This document shows, one piece after another, positions 16,767 through 25,471 of a stretch of 64,000 nt of DNA (positions are counted from its first letter, which is position 1; every line of letters begins with the position of its first letter). Source of the stretch: Bacteroidota bacterium (lineage in GTDB: Bacteria; Bacteroidota; Bacteroidia; AKYH767-A; 2013-40CM-41-45); NCBI GenBank assembly GCA_016713765.1, contig JADJON010000001.1:1922001-1986000 (forward strand), read 5' to 3'. The notes below the pieces were generated by a model. That model had not been told where the DNA came from. It made no database searches and saw nothing but the letters and a program-made list of their open reading frames with translations. The position numbers were made by a program, and so were the translations under genes.

Positions 16767-17096
16767 TTACTCTTCGGCCGGTTTGGCGGCATCCACGATC
16801 ACGTACACGTCTTCGTTGTCGCGTTTCATGAGGTGTTCTTCGCGCGCGTAGCGTTCGAGGTTTTCCGGATCGGTTTCCAACAGTTGCAGACTCGCCTTGT
16901 TGTTGCGGATCGCGTCGCGGTAGTAATCGCGTTGCGCTTCGAGCTCGTTCAACTTGCGTCGGTACGACCAGGTTGTGATGAAATCGTTGCGGTCGAAGAA
17001 GCTCATCCACACCAAAAAGCCAAAGCCCGTGAGGACGAACTTATTTTTCATCCACGGCCAGTAGTGCTTCTTGAACTTCTTGAATCCCTTCGACAT
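16767..17096 (-). CDS. Septum formation initiator family protein (DivIC/FtsB-like)
   Basis: 109 residues from the ATG at 17096 (MSKGFKKFKKHYWPWMKNKF). The layout is a short basic cytoplasmic tail, one membrane helix (FVLTGFGFLVWMSFF, about 20-35), a coiled coil (RRKLNELEAQRDYYRDAI) and the motif DPENLERYAREEHLMKRDNEDVYV-like end that is diagnostic of FtsB/DivIC. It acts in the divisome with FtsL and FtsQ. The longer frame to 17501 overlaps another gene and was rejected. It is convergent with the mutase gene, six bases apart. Confidence 0.93.
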   Translation of the reverse strand: MSKGFKKFKKHYWPWMKNKFVLTGFGFLVWMSFFDRNDFITTWSYRRKLNELEAQRDYYRDAIRNNKASLQLLETDPENLERYAREEHLMKRDNEDVYVIVDAAKPAEE

Positions 17097-17182
17097 CCTT
17101 GTACGGCTTTCGCGGATGTAAAAATGAGCATCCGGAAGCGACCCTGCGCCGGGCCGATTTTCGAGTATGAACAGTGGAATGT

Positions 17183-18670
17183 TCAATCCCCCTTCGGCGG
17201 GTTTTGGGGCAGTTGCCAGAGATTGGCGTCCCGGCTTTGGGTCAGCACAGTTTCGGTGTTGTCGGGGAAAAAAGGCTGGCTGGGGCGGTCGGTTCGGCCG
17301 TTTTGCCAGGCCCGGATCATGTCGAGGTTCTTTTCCTGCGTGAGCGCCATTTCCGGATAGAAGAAGAACGTGCGCAGGAGTCCCACCAGGAGGAGGGGCA
17401 ACAACCATTTTTGCAAAGCACTTTCGGACTTGCTGACCAGCAGTATGGCTGCCAGCAGGGCAACCGACGAAAAGACCCCATACCGGATGTTCAGGGCCCA
17501 TTCGACTCCGGCGGGGTGACGGAAGAAAGCCGTCATGGCCGCGATACCGATGAGCACCAGCAAGACATCGGCATAGTATCCGGCATTTTTAACGCGCAGG
17601 TGCTGAACGCCGATCCAGGTCAGGATCGATCCGCCCAGCAGCGGCAGTGACCAGTGGTAGAGGAACTGCAGGCTGTTGCCCAGGAAGATCGGGATGAACG
17701 CCAGGAAGGCGATCGGGAAGAAGCCGTCGAGCGCGTTCAGCCGCTGCGGGTGGTATCCGTAGAAATAGAGTGCGCAGAACAGCGCAGTCCAGGCGGCGAT
17801 CCAGCGCAGCGACCGTTTAGCGCCTGCCTTCCAGGCCCGATACAACAGCACCGGAAAAACGACGAAGCCCGAGGCAAAGCAAAGCGCTCCAAGTGTAGCA
17901 GCCAGTAACACCAGACCGATCGATCGGTTGCGGTGTTGGAGGTGGAGTGCCCAGAGCGAACCCAGCAGACTGCCGTAGTAGCAGGTTCCGGAAAGTCCGC
18001 TCAGCGAAGAGAAGAAGAAACCGAAGTGGAGTAATCCACCGAGAATCAGCAGGCTCGTCACCGGTTTTTTCCGGGCTTCGGTATGGAGCAGGAGCAGGTA
18101 GCCGACGAGTGCCAGCAGCAGGGTTGTCAGCAGTTTGGCGGCTAAGAAGACCTGGTTGCCGAAACAGGCCGACAGCAGGATGAACAGCAGGCGCGGGATT
18201 GGCACGCGGCATTCCCAGTACGTCTGCCACAACCATTCGATCCGGGTTAGCGGATAGTTACCGGACAGGATCAACGAGTAATCGTCGAGGAAGCCGGTGT
18301 AGTCGTCGAAGAAGGGCAGGAGGATCGGATGCCGGAACTGGATGATCAGGAAGTATCCGAACCACAGCAGCAACAAGAGCGGGTTAACCCATCGGTAGAT
18401 GGGGCTGTGTACCGAGGAACGGACCAGCACGAGTGAAGCAGCGAACGTCAGCAACCACCAGCTGGAAGCGATGAAGCCTTCCGACCAGAAGGAAGTGTCG
18501 AGCGCGGCGTGTAGCCGGATCACGATCCAGCTCATGAGTTGCGGACCGGCGAATACGCCGGCCAGACCCGCAGCGGCAAGCAACGCGATGCTGAAGGTTC
18601 GCAACAGGAAAGGCTGTTGAGGAGAAAAGGACGTGCCGCTCACCCGGTGAAAATAAGAAGGCCGGTGCAT
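17183..18670 (-). CDS. Polytopic membrane protein, glycosyltransferase-like, unknown function
   Basis: 495 residues with about eleven or twelve hydrophobic helices. A soluble-looking loop between helices 3 and 4 (HPILLPFFDDYTGFLDDYSL) has paired acidic residues as in GT-C type glycosyltransferases (PMT/ArnT-like), but no definite family signature is visible. The ATG at 18670 is inside the stem of the pruA terminator; GTG at 18643 is an alternative. It has the same direction as divIC and pruA, but the hairpin separates it from pruA. Confidence 0.75.
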   Translation of the reverse strand: MHRPSYFHRVSGTSFSPQQPFLLRTFSIALLAAAGLAGVFAGPQLMSWIVIRLHAALDTSFWSEGFIASSWWLLTFAASLVLVRSSVHSPIYRWVNPLLLLLWFGYFLIIQFRHPILLPFFDDYTGFLDDYSLILSGNYPLTRIEWLWQTYWECRVPIPRLLFILLSACFGNQVFLAAKLLTTLLLALVGYLLLLHTEARKKPVTSLLILGGLLHFGFFFSSLSGLSGTCYYGSLLGSLWALHLQHRNRSIGLVLLAATLGALCFASGFVVFPVLLYRAWKAGAKRSLRWIAAWTALFCALYFYGYHPQRLNALDGFFPIAFLAFIPIFLGNSLQFLYHWSLPLLGGSILTWIGVQHLRVKNAGYYADVLLVLIGIAAMTAFFRHPAGVEWALNIRYGVFSSVALLAAILLVSKSESALQKWLLPLLLVGLLRTFFFYPEMALTQEKNLDMIRAWQNGRTDRPSQPFFPDNTETVLTQSRDANLWQLPQNPPKGD

Positions 18671-18684
18671 TCAGCACCGGCCTT
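18658..18684 (-). terminator. Hairpin after pruA
   Basis: AAGGCCGGTGC (18658-18668) pairs perfectly with GCACCGGCCTT (18674-18684) around a five-base loop. On the minus strand it is followed by CTTATTTT. It lies 13 bases past the pruA stop. Confidence 0.75.
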
Positions 18685-18697
18685 TGTAAAGGTTTGA

Positions 18698-20374
18698 TCA
18701 CTTCGCGGCTTCCGCCTGTTGGCGGACCGGACTGCCGTTGGCGTTTTCTTCCTGGAGGAAGGGGTAGCGATAATCCGTCGGGGGAACGAAGGTTTCCTTG
18801 ATGGCGCGGGGCGAAACCCAGCGCAGCAGGTTGAGGATGGAACCCGCCTTGTCGTTCGTACCCGAAGCGCGGCCCCCGCCGAATGGCTGCTGGCCGACCA
18901 CGGCGCCGGTACATTTGTCGTTGATGTAGAAGTTACCGGCCGCGTGCGTCAGTTTACGCATGGCCAGGTCGATGGCATAGCGATCCTGCGAGAAGATGGC
19001 ACCGGTGAGGGCATAGGTGCCGGTCTGGTCGACAAGCGAAAGTGTCTGCTCGTACTGCGCGTCTTCGTACACATAGACCGTGAGGACCGGACCAAACAGC
19101 TCTTCGCACATGGTCACATACTTCGGGTCTTTCGCGAGCAGCACGGTCGGGTGGATGTACCAGCCCTTGCTCTTGTCGTAGGTGCCGCCGACCACCACTT
19201 CAACGTCCGGGCTCTTTTTGGCATCGTCGATGTACTTCGCAAGTTTATCGAACGACTTTTCGTCGATGACCGCGTTGACGAAATTCGAAAAATCTTCGGT
19301 CGGTCCGATCTTGAAGGAATTGATATCGTTGACCAGCCCCTTCTTCACTTCGGGCCAGAGGCTCTTCGGGATATAGACACGGGAAGCGGCGGAACATTTT
19401 TGTCCCTGGTATTCGAACGCGCCGCGGGTGATGGCGGCTACCAGCGCGGGAACATCGGCTGAGGGGTGGGCCATGATGAAATCCTTGCCACCGGTCTCGC
19501 CTACGATGCGCGGATAAGCTTTGTAACGATGAATGTTCGTGCCGATCGTTTTCCAGATATCCTGGAAGACACCGGTAGAGCCGGTGAAGTGGATGCCGGC
19601 GAAATCGGGATGCTGGAAGATCACATCACCGGCCACGGGGCCGGAGACATACACCAGGTTGATGACGCCTGGAGGAAGTCCGGCTTCCATGAACACCTGC
19701 ATGAGGATCGAAGCGGCGTAGACCTGCGTGTTGGCCGGTTTCCACACGACGGTGTTACCCATCATGGCCGGGGAGGTCGGCAGGTTGCCGCTGATGGCGG
19801 TGAAGTTGAAGGGGGTGAGCGCGAAGACGAAGCCTTCGAGGCCGCGGTGTTCGAGGCGGTTCCAGATACCTTTGGAAGAGATCGGCTGTTCGGTGTAGAT
19901 CTGGCGCATGTACTGCACGTTGAAGCGCAGGAAGTCGATCATCTCACACGCGGCGTCGATCTCGGCCTGGTACACGTTCTTGCTCTGACCGATCATGGTC
20001 GCGGCGTTGATGATCGCGCGGTAGGGGCCGGCGAGGAGGTCGGCTGCTTTCAGAAAGATCGCGGCGCGTTGTTCCCAGGGAAGGTCGGACCAGGCCTGAC
20101 GGGCGGCGAGGGCTGCCTCGATCGCCTGTTCGACGTGCTCTTTACCACCGACGTGAAAATTCCCGACGACATGCTGGTGATCGTGCGGCGGGCGAACAGC
20201 GGAAGTCTTGCCGGTGCGCACTTCCTTGCCGTTGATGTACATCGGAATGTCGCGCACCTCGCTCCGCATCTTGCGGATGGCGGCTTTGAGGGATTCGCGT
20301 TCGGGGCTTCCGGGAGCGTAGTTGAGGACTGGCTCGTTGACGGCTACCGGTACAAGGGAAATGGCGTTCGACAT
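18698..20374 (-). CDS. pruA: L-glutamate gamma-semialdehyde dehydrogenase
   Basis: 558 residues starting at the ATG at 20374 (MSNAISLVPVAVNEPVLNYA). It is an aldehyde dehydrogenase of the group-1 delta-1-pyrroline-5-carboxylate dehydrogenase type: NAD-binding region TPFNFTAISGNLPTSPAMMG, catalytic Glu in VGETGGKDF, catalytic Cys in YQGQKCSAASR, and the C-terminal PFGGGRASGTNDKAG. It oxidises glutamate semialdehyde to glutamate in proline breakdown. The length is normal. TACCTTTG on the minus strand (20393-20400) is a good -7 box. No proline dehydrogenase gene is nearby. Confidence 0.96.
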   Translation of the reverse strand: MSNAISLVPVAVNEPVLNYAPGSPERESLKAAIRKMRSEVRDIPMYINGKEVRTGKTSAVRPPHDHQHVVGNFHVGGKEHVEQAIEAALAARQAWSDLPWEQRAAIFLKAADLLAGPYRAIINAATMIGQSKNVYQAEIDAACEMIDFLRFNVQYMRQIYTEQPISSKGIWNRLEHRGLEGFVFALTPFNFTAISGNLPTSPAMMGNTVVWKPANTQVYAASILMQVFMEAGLPPGVINLVYVSGPVAGDVIFQHPDFAGIHFTGSTGVFQDIWKTIGTNIHRYKAYPRIVGETGGKDFIMAHPSADVPALVAAITRGAFEYQGQKCSAASRVYIPKSLWPEVKKGLVNDINSFKIGPTEDFSNFVNAVIDEKSFDKLAKYIDDAKKSPDVEVVVGGTYDKSKGWYIHPTVLLAKDPKYVTMCEELFGPVLTVYVYEDAQYEQTLSLVDQTGTYALTGAIFSQDRYAIDLAMRKLTHAAGNFYINDKCTGAVVGQQPFGGGRASGTNDKAGSILNLLRWVSPRAIKETFVPPTDYRYPFLQEENANGSPVRQQAEAAK

Positions 20375-20449
20375 GGGGTCTGAATTTCGGTGCAAAGGTA
20401 CGGAATTCGACCCGTTAAGGATATGTCCGACGTCAGCTTCGAGCGTTCA

Positions 20450-21538
20450 CTAATTTCGTTTCTGTAGCAGATTCGCCCATTTCCGACCCAGTTCGAGCGC
20501 AGGACGTTCTATGAATCGGTGCAGCAGCCAGGCGAAAGCCAGGGTGCCGGTGAAGAAGAGCAACAGTCGAACACCTGAATTCCAACCCGCGAAGCGGTCA
20601 CTCCAGAGGAAGAACAGCCAGGGTACGTGTACGAGATACAAACTATAGGAAACGCGCCCGTTGGTGATCAGGAGCGAACGGTCGAGCCAGCGTTGCAGGA
20701 ATCCGATCCGCAACAAGAGCAGGAAGATGATCGCGGCACTCCAGCCTTTGGGATGGATGAACCATGCGCGTGCGAAGTTCTCTCCCGCGACGGGGAAATG
20801 TTCGACCGTTAACCAGAAAAAGCCTGCCAGCAATAGCAAACCGATTTCTTTCCAGCCAACACGTTCAACCGGTGATCCCATGCGCGGGTAGTACAAGGCG
20901 AGCGTCACGCCCAGGGAGAAGTCGAGCAGGAAGGGATCGAGCCATTGCACTTGTACGAGGAGCCAGGTGAGGAGTGGCAGCAGGATCGGAAACCTGCTAA
21001 AGCCCCAGGCCATGAAGGGCAGGATGGCCGAAGCCAAGCACTCGATGGTGAGGGTCCAGTCGTTCGGGAGGAGCCGTAAACCGGGATCGTTCGGGATCCG
21101 GATAGCCAGCACAGCCTGACCGGCCAGTTCTGACACGTCGGGTGTGTCTTGCCAATACTGACGAAGCCAGTCGCTGTCGCTCAGGGTGAACGCAGGAGCC
21201 GCGACAAAATGCCGGTAGGCGAAGACCAGCAGCAGGCAGCACCAATAAGCAGGGTAGAGCCGCAGGATCCGGCGAACGTAGTAGGCGGCTGCATTCCGAA
21301 AACCGGCTTCGGTGTATTCCTGTTGTAAACGGTAGGTTAAGATGAAGCCGCTGTGTACGAAGAAAAACAGGATGGCCAGGTTACCGTCCCACAGCAGGCG
21401 AAATGGAAATTTCGCCAATGCGCTGGTGTTGAAGCTGAACCAGCCCGCATACTGCAGGTGAAGGAGAATGGTGAGCCAGACCGCTATACCGCGTGCAGCG
21501 TCAAGGTAGTGGAGTCGTCGGGGCTGAAGGGCGTCCAT
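20450..21538 (-). CDS. Membrane acyltransferase (OafA/YrhL type)
   Basis: 362 residues with about ten membrane helices. The N terminus RRLHYLDAARGIAVWLTILLH carries the LDxxRGIA and helix-1 His motif, and FFFVHSGFILTYR fits the second family motif of acyltransferase-3 proteins. These transfer acetyl or other acyl groups onto surface sugars. It lies between pruA and the divergent lytTR regulator, with no sugar gene beside it, so the substrate is unknown. Confidence 0.92.
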   Translation of the reverse strand: MDALQPRRLHYLDAARGIAVWLTILLHLQYAGWFSFNTSALAKFPFRLLWDGNLAILFFFVHSGFILTYRLQQEYTEAGFRNAAAYYVRRILRLYPAYWCCLLLVFAYRHFVAAPAFTLSDSDWLRQYWQDTPDVSELAGQAVLAIRIPNDPGLRLLPNDWTLTIECLASAILPFMAWGFSRFPILLPLLTWLLVQVQWLDPFLLDFSLGVTLALYYPRMGSPVERVGWKEIGLLLLAGFFWLTVEHFPVAGENFARAWFIHPKGWSAAIIFLLLLRIGFLQRWLDRSLLITNGRVSYSLYLVHVPWLFFLWSDRFAGWNSGVRLLLFFTGTLAFAWLLHRFIERPALELGRKWANLLQKRN

Positions 21539-21578
21539 CGGGTCCGGGAAAGAACGAAAATCTTATTAATTTCGCGGC

Positions 21579-22301
21579 ATGCCAAACGTTTTGATCGTCG
21601 AGGATGATGCGCTCAGTTTCGAAGTGCTGAAGGATCAGTTGCAGGAGCAACTGTCGGGTTGGACGGTCAGCGGTCCGGCGATTTCGATCCGCGAAGCGGT
21701 GAAGACGATCCGGGAGCAGGCGCCCGACCTGGTGTTTCTCGACATCGGATTGAAGGACGGATCCGGATTCGAAGTGTTGAAGCAACTGGGACCGATCGGG
21801 TTCGATGTTGTAGTCACGACGGGAAATGATCAACACGCTTTGGAAGCGATCAAACATTCCGCGCTCGATTACCTGGTCAAACCCATCATCGCCGGGGAAC
21901 TGACCCAGGCTTTGCAAAAAGTGGATCGGCTGCGCAAAGAAAGATTAGCGGCCCGACAGCCTTCGTTTACCGTACTGCTCAACAAACTCGCCGTACCAAC
22001 CGCGGATGGACTGCTCTTCATCAAAGTCAATGAGATCATCCGCCTGGAGAGCGACAAGAACTACACCGATTTTTATCTCGAGGGCAATCGCAAGATCGTC
22101 GTGACGCGGAACCTCAAGGAGTATGAAGAGCAACTCACTCCGTACGGCTTTTTCCGTGTCCACCACTCGCACATGGTCAACCTCAACCACCTGGTGCGCT
22201 ACGTCAAAGGCGAAGGCGGTTATGTGGTCATGACCGACGGCAGTTCGGTCGACGTCTCCCGCCGGAAGAAGGAGGAGTTTCTTGCGCGGCTTGCAGGGTA
22301 G
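21579..22301 (+). CDS. LytTR-family response regulator
   Basis: 240 residues. Receiver domain at 1-120: acidic pair EDD at 8-10, phosphoacceptor Asp55 in LVFLDIGLKDGSGF, and Lys in YLVKPI. LytTR DNA-binding domain at about 135-238: DGLLFIKVNEIIRLESDKNY and FFRVHHSHMVNLNHL. The histidine kinase that usually accompanies it is not present, so this is an orphan regulator. TAATTTCG at 21567-21574 is a weak -7 box. Confidence 0.95.
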   Translation: MPNVLIVEDDALSFEVLKDQLQEQLSGWTVSGPAISIREAVKTIREQAPDLVFLDIGLKDGSGFEVLKQLGPIGFDVVVTTGNDQHALEAIKHSALDYLVKPIIAGELTQALQKVDRLRKERLAARQPSFTVLLNKLAVPTADGLLFIKVNEIIRLESDKNYTDFYLEGNRKIVVTRNLKEYEEQLTPYGFFRVHHSHMVNLNHLVRYVKGEGGYVVMTDGSSVDVSRRKKEEFLARLAG

Positions 22302-22540
22302 AAAGGGGGTTTGTTGTTCCGGGTTCCCTGCCTTCGCTAAAGCTACGGCAGGCAGGCGAGTTTCGAGTTGATGCCTTCGCTAAAGCTACGGCATGTTGGC
22401 GGGTTCCGGGTTGTTAGTGATTTGTTATTTGTTATTAGTGATTCAATTAGAATTTTTTTTGTCTTTTCACCAATCACCAATCACCAATCACCAATCACCA
22501 ATTACCAATTGCTAATTACTAATTACTAACTACGAGTTAC
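22302..22540. repeat. Two hairpin elements and a CACCAAT heptamer array
   Basis: Hairpin elements lie at 22329-22357 and 22372-22393 (forward, TGCCTTCGCTAAAGCTACGG). GGTTCCG-type units occur around them. Positions 22468-22537 are ten in-register units: five CACCAAT, then TACCAAT, TGCTAAT, TACTAAT, TACTAAC and TACGAGT. The array stops just before the terminator of the convergent gene. No gene is seen. Confidence 0.88.
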
Positions 22541-22574
22541 AAAAAAAGCGACTGAGCTAACCCCAGTCGCTTTT
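22541..22574 (-). terminator. Terminator of the FG-GAP protein gene
   Basis: AAAAGCGACTG (22544-22554) pairs with CAGTCGCTTTT (22564-22574). On the minus strand it is followed by seven T in total. Confidence 0.88.
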
Positions 22575-22593
22575 CTCATGCTTTGAATTACTG

Positions 22594-25431
22594 TCAATTC
22601 ACTGTGAGGCGGTACTGATAGACGGCTCCTTCTTTTTCGAGATGGAGGATGTAGATGCCGCTGGCGAGGTCTTCGATGGAGACCTGGTGGCTCATGCCGC
22701 GGAAGGAATCCTGACGGAGCAGTCGGGCGGCAGCGTCGTAGATGCGGACGTTCACGTCACCGGCCTTTTCCGAACGAATGTTCAGGAAGGACGTAGCCGG
22801 GTTCGGGAACACACTCAGTCCGCTGTTAGCGGCGAGTTCGCCGACCGCGGTGGTGATGTCGGCCAATACCGGCGTGCGCTCGGAAACGCAAACCAGTCCG
22901 GGTTCCTGAACTTCCCAATCGTAGAAGTAGTAGTAGTAATTCTGGCCCTGGTTGGAACCGGTGATGCTGATCACGTTGTTAATGGTATACGGATAAGCGA
23001 CACCCAGCGAGCTGCGCTTGAGGCGCGGGGTCGTGGTGCCCAGGGTGGATTGGTTGATGGAGGCGTTCGTGGTCAGGCGATAGCCGGTACCGGGGGTGAT
23101 GCTGAAATTGAGGTTCACGCGGGTGGTGTCGGCCGGCAGGTTGACTTGCATGCTGTTGACGACGTTACCACCGCCATCTAGGAGCTGGAATTCGCGGAGG
23201 CCCGGAGTATCGGTGTACACTTTAACGGAAACGACCGTGCAGTTGTCGAGTACGTTGAAATCGACGGTACCGTTGGTGTTGGTACCACTGTACTCAGTGC
23301 CCTGGTGGTAGGGCATGCCGGTGTAGGACAACGCGCCCGGATACAGGACGCGGTCTTCCACCCAATAGGTCGTAGGAGCATTGATCACCGGTGTCACGTA
23401 GGAGGCACCCTGGCCGAGCAGGTTGCCGCCCGACTCTTGGTCGTACCAATAGAGATCGGAGCCTACGGCATACAAGGTAACCGAAGCGGGACCGCTGGCA
23501 GCGGCACCGGATGCGGCAGGAGCAGGAGCCGGGAGTACTTCGACGTGTACCGGATCGCTGGTGAAGCTGCCGCAAACGCCCTGGATCGTCACACTGTAAT
23601 CGCCGGTCTGATCGACGGAGATGGATTGCCCCGAGTTACCGTTGCTCCAGTTGTAAGCGACCGCGACCGAGCTGGTCAGGGTCACCGCGTTACCCTGGCA
23701 GATGTTCAGTTCGCCGGAAGCGGTGACGGAAGGTGTTTCATCAGGGTTCAGTTGTACGGTGAAATTCGGGCTGATGTTGGTGCATCCGGTGTTATCGGTG
23801 ACCATGACATTGTAGGTACCAGCAGCGGAAACCTGGATGTTCTGGGTGTTGTCGCCCGTGGACCAGTCGTAAGAAGTGAATCCGTTCATGGCATTCAGCG
23901 TAGTCGTCTGTCCGGTGCAAAGGACGGAAGAGCCCGTTACGAAGTTGCCGGCGATCACGCAGGAGTTTTCTTTCACGGTGACGAACTGATTCGATTCGAG
24001 GTTGTACAGCGTGGTGCTGTAACCGGAAGGGAACCAGATGACAGCGGAGTCGACGCGGGTAACGTTGCCGAGACCGAAGTGGAGTTGCGAAGAATTGCAG
24101 GTGCCGTAGCTTTCACCGGCGCGCACTTCGCGCACCTGGACACCGAAGTCGCCATAAATGGTAGCACGACCGCCGATTGCACCTTTGTTCGAGGCAGCGC
24201 CTTCGAGCTGGAAGTTGATGAAGCGGTTGCTGTTGCCGTTGTTCAGGTACAGTACATCCGGAATGTTGGTCGGGTTGGTGTAGATGTCGCCATACGAGGC
24301 ATACACATCCACAAAACCGTCGTGGTTCAGGTCGCCGATGGCGAACGACAGCATGCCGTTGTTGGCCATGAGACCACTGACCTGGGAGAAGGTCTTGTCG
24401 CCGTTGTTCTTGTAGTACACCCACTCATCGCCGGTAACGAGGATGTCGATGTAGCCGTCGTTATCGAAGTCTTCGAATACGGATTCGATCGGGGTGATCG
24501 TATTCGTGTTGAAGCCGGTACCGGTGAGCTCGGTATAATGACCGGTGCCGTCGTTTTCGAAGATCTGGCTGGTGTGATCGTGGTTGGTCAGCAGGAGATC
24601 GAGGTCGCCATCGTTGTCGATGTCGCCGAAGCTCGCGGTCCAGGTCTGCCAGCCGATGTCGATACCGTAGGTGCCGGCCGCTTCGGTGAAGTTGTTGTTG
24701 CCATCGTTCACGAAGAGGCGGTTGATGCGGCGGAGGTCGGTCGGGCTGGACGTGCTCTGACGGCAATGCGCGACGTACAAGTCGAGGTCGTGGTCGTTGT
24801 CGAAGTCGATCCAGCAACTGCCATAGTTACCCGAATCAGCCGGGTCACCGTTGTAGTTAATGCCGGGGTTGACCGCGAAATTGACGATCGTGCTCGGGAA
24901 CAGGTTGCCCGACCCGTCGTTGACATAGAGTTTGCTGACGGCATTGTCATCACAGCAGAACAGGTCGATCCAGCCGTCGTTGTTCATATCACAGAACGTG
25001 GCGTTCTGGAGGAAGAATCCCGAATTCGGGAGCGTGGTGGTGGTGGAAGTGATGTTACCGCCCGATTCGAAGATCTTGACCAGTTCGATTCCGGAGTTTC
25101 CGTCGGCGATCATGTCCTTCCAGCCATTGTGGTCCACGTCGGCGCAGGTCATGGCCCAGGCGCTGCCGGAGCCGATGCTGGTGAGGTAGTGATTGCTGAA
25201 ACTGCCATCACGGTTCTGCAGTTCCAGGCTCACATTGTGTCCCTGGTCCATGCGCAGGATGTCGTCGAGACCGTCGAAGTTCACGTCGGTCACCGTGACC
25301 GCGCAGCCGCTGTACATCGGGCCGGCGATCTTGTTGTTCGCGTTGGTAAAGCTCAGTTGAGCTTTCGTGGCCGGAGCAAGCAGAATGGCACAGGCGGCCA
25401 GTAGCGTCCGGATTCGGGTAGAGATGCTCAT
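22594..25431 (-). CDS. FG-GAP/VCBS and ASPIC/UnbV secreted protein with T9SS sorting domain
   Basis: 945 residues with a signal peptide (cleaved after ATKAQ, residue 25). Residues 30-400 are calcium-binding-type propeller blades with repeated DxDxDGxxD motifs (DVNFDGLDDIL, DMNNDGWIDLF, DFDNDHDLDLY, DIDNDGDLDLLL, DFDNDGYIDIL, DLNHDGFVDVY). About 410-485 is an ASPIC/UnbV domain (KGAIGGRATIYGD, IWFPSGYSTTL). Two Ig/PKD-like segments follow (SYDWSTGDNTQNIQVSAAGT and a similar repeat) and an Ig-like stretch with YWYDQESGGNLLG. The C terminus (SVFPNPATSFLNIRSEKAGD) is a T9SS sorting domain. A surface or matrix role is inferred; there is no catalytic domain. Confidence 0.93.
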   Translation of the reverse strand: MSISTRIRTLLAACAILLAPATKAQLSFTNANNKIAGPMYSGCAVTVTDVNFDGLDDILRMDQGHNVSLELQNRDGSFSNHYLTSIGSGSAWAMTCADVDHNGWKDMIADGNSGIELVKIFESGGNITSTTTTLPNSGFFLQNATFCDMNNDGWIDLFCCDDNAVSKLYVNDGSGNLFPSTIVNFAVNPGINYNGDPADSGNYGSCWIDFDNDHDLDLYVAHCRQSTSSPTDLRRINRLFVNDGNNNFTEAAGTYGIDIGWQTWTASFGDIDNDGDLDLLLTNHDHTSQIFENDGTGHYTELTGTGFNTNTITPIESVFEDFDNDGYIDILVTGDEWVYYKNNGDKTFSQVSGLMANNGMLSFAIGDLNHDGFVDVYASYGDIYTNPTNIPDVLYLNNGNSNRFINFQLEGAASNKGAIGGRATIYGDFGVQVREVRAGESYGTCNSSQLHFGLGNVTRVDSAVIWFPSGYSTTLYNLESNQFVTVKENSCVIAGNFVTGSSVLCTGQTTTLNAMNGFTSYDWSTGDNTQNIQVSAAGTYNVMVTDNTGCTNISPNFTVQLNPDETPSVTASGELNICQGNAVTLTSSVAVAYNWSNGNSGQSISVDQTGDYSVTIQGVCGSFTSDPVHVEVLPAPAPAASGAAASGPASVTLYAVGSDLYWYDQESGGNLLGQGASYVTPVINAPTTYWVEDRVLYPGALSYTGMPYHQGTEYSGTNTNGTVDFNVLDNCTVVSVKVYTDTPGLREFQLLDGGGNVVNSMQVNLPADTTRVNLNFSITPGTGYRLTTNASINQSTLGTTTPRLKRSSLGVAYPYTINNVISITGSNQGQNYYYYFYDWEVQEPGLVCVSERTPVLADITTAVGELAANSGLSVFPNPATSFLNIRSEKAGDVNVRIYDAAARLLRQDSFRGMSHQVSIEDLASGIYILHLEKEGAVYQYRLTVN

Positions 25432-25471
25432 GCGTTTGAGGTGATGAGGTTGTTAGGGTTGGTTGGTTGGA

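Noticed and set aside
22302..22540. tRNA or other structured RNA in the long repeat gaps
   Set aside because: The pairing seen comes from the hairpin element and heptamer arrays; no cloverleaf or known RNA motif was found.
23305..25404. A 699-codon open frame on the plus strand
   Set aside because: It lies entirely antisense to the FG-GAP/ASPIC protein gene, whose domains are clear. The composition bias of that gene keeps the opposite strand open. The translated sequence shows no family.
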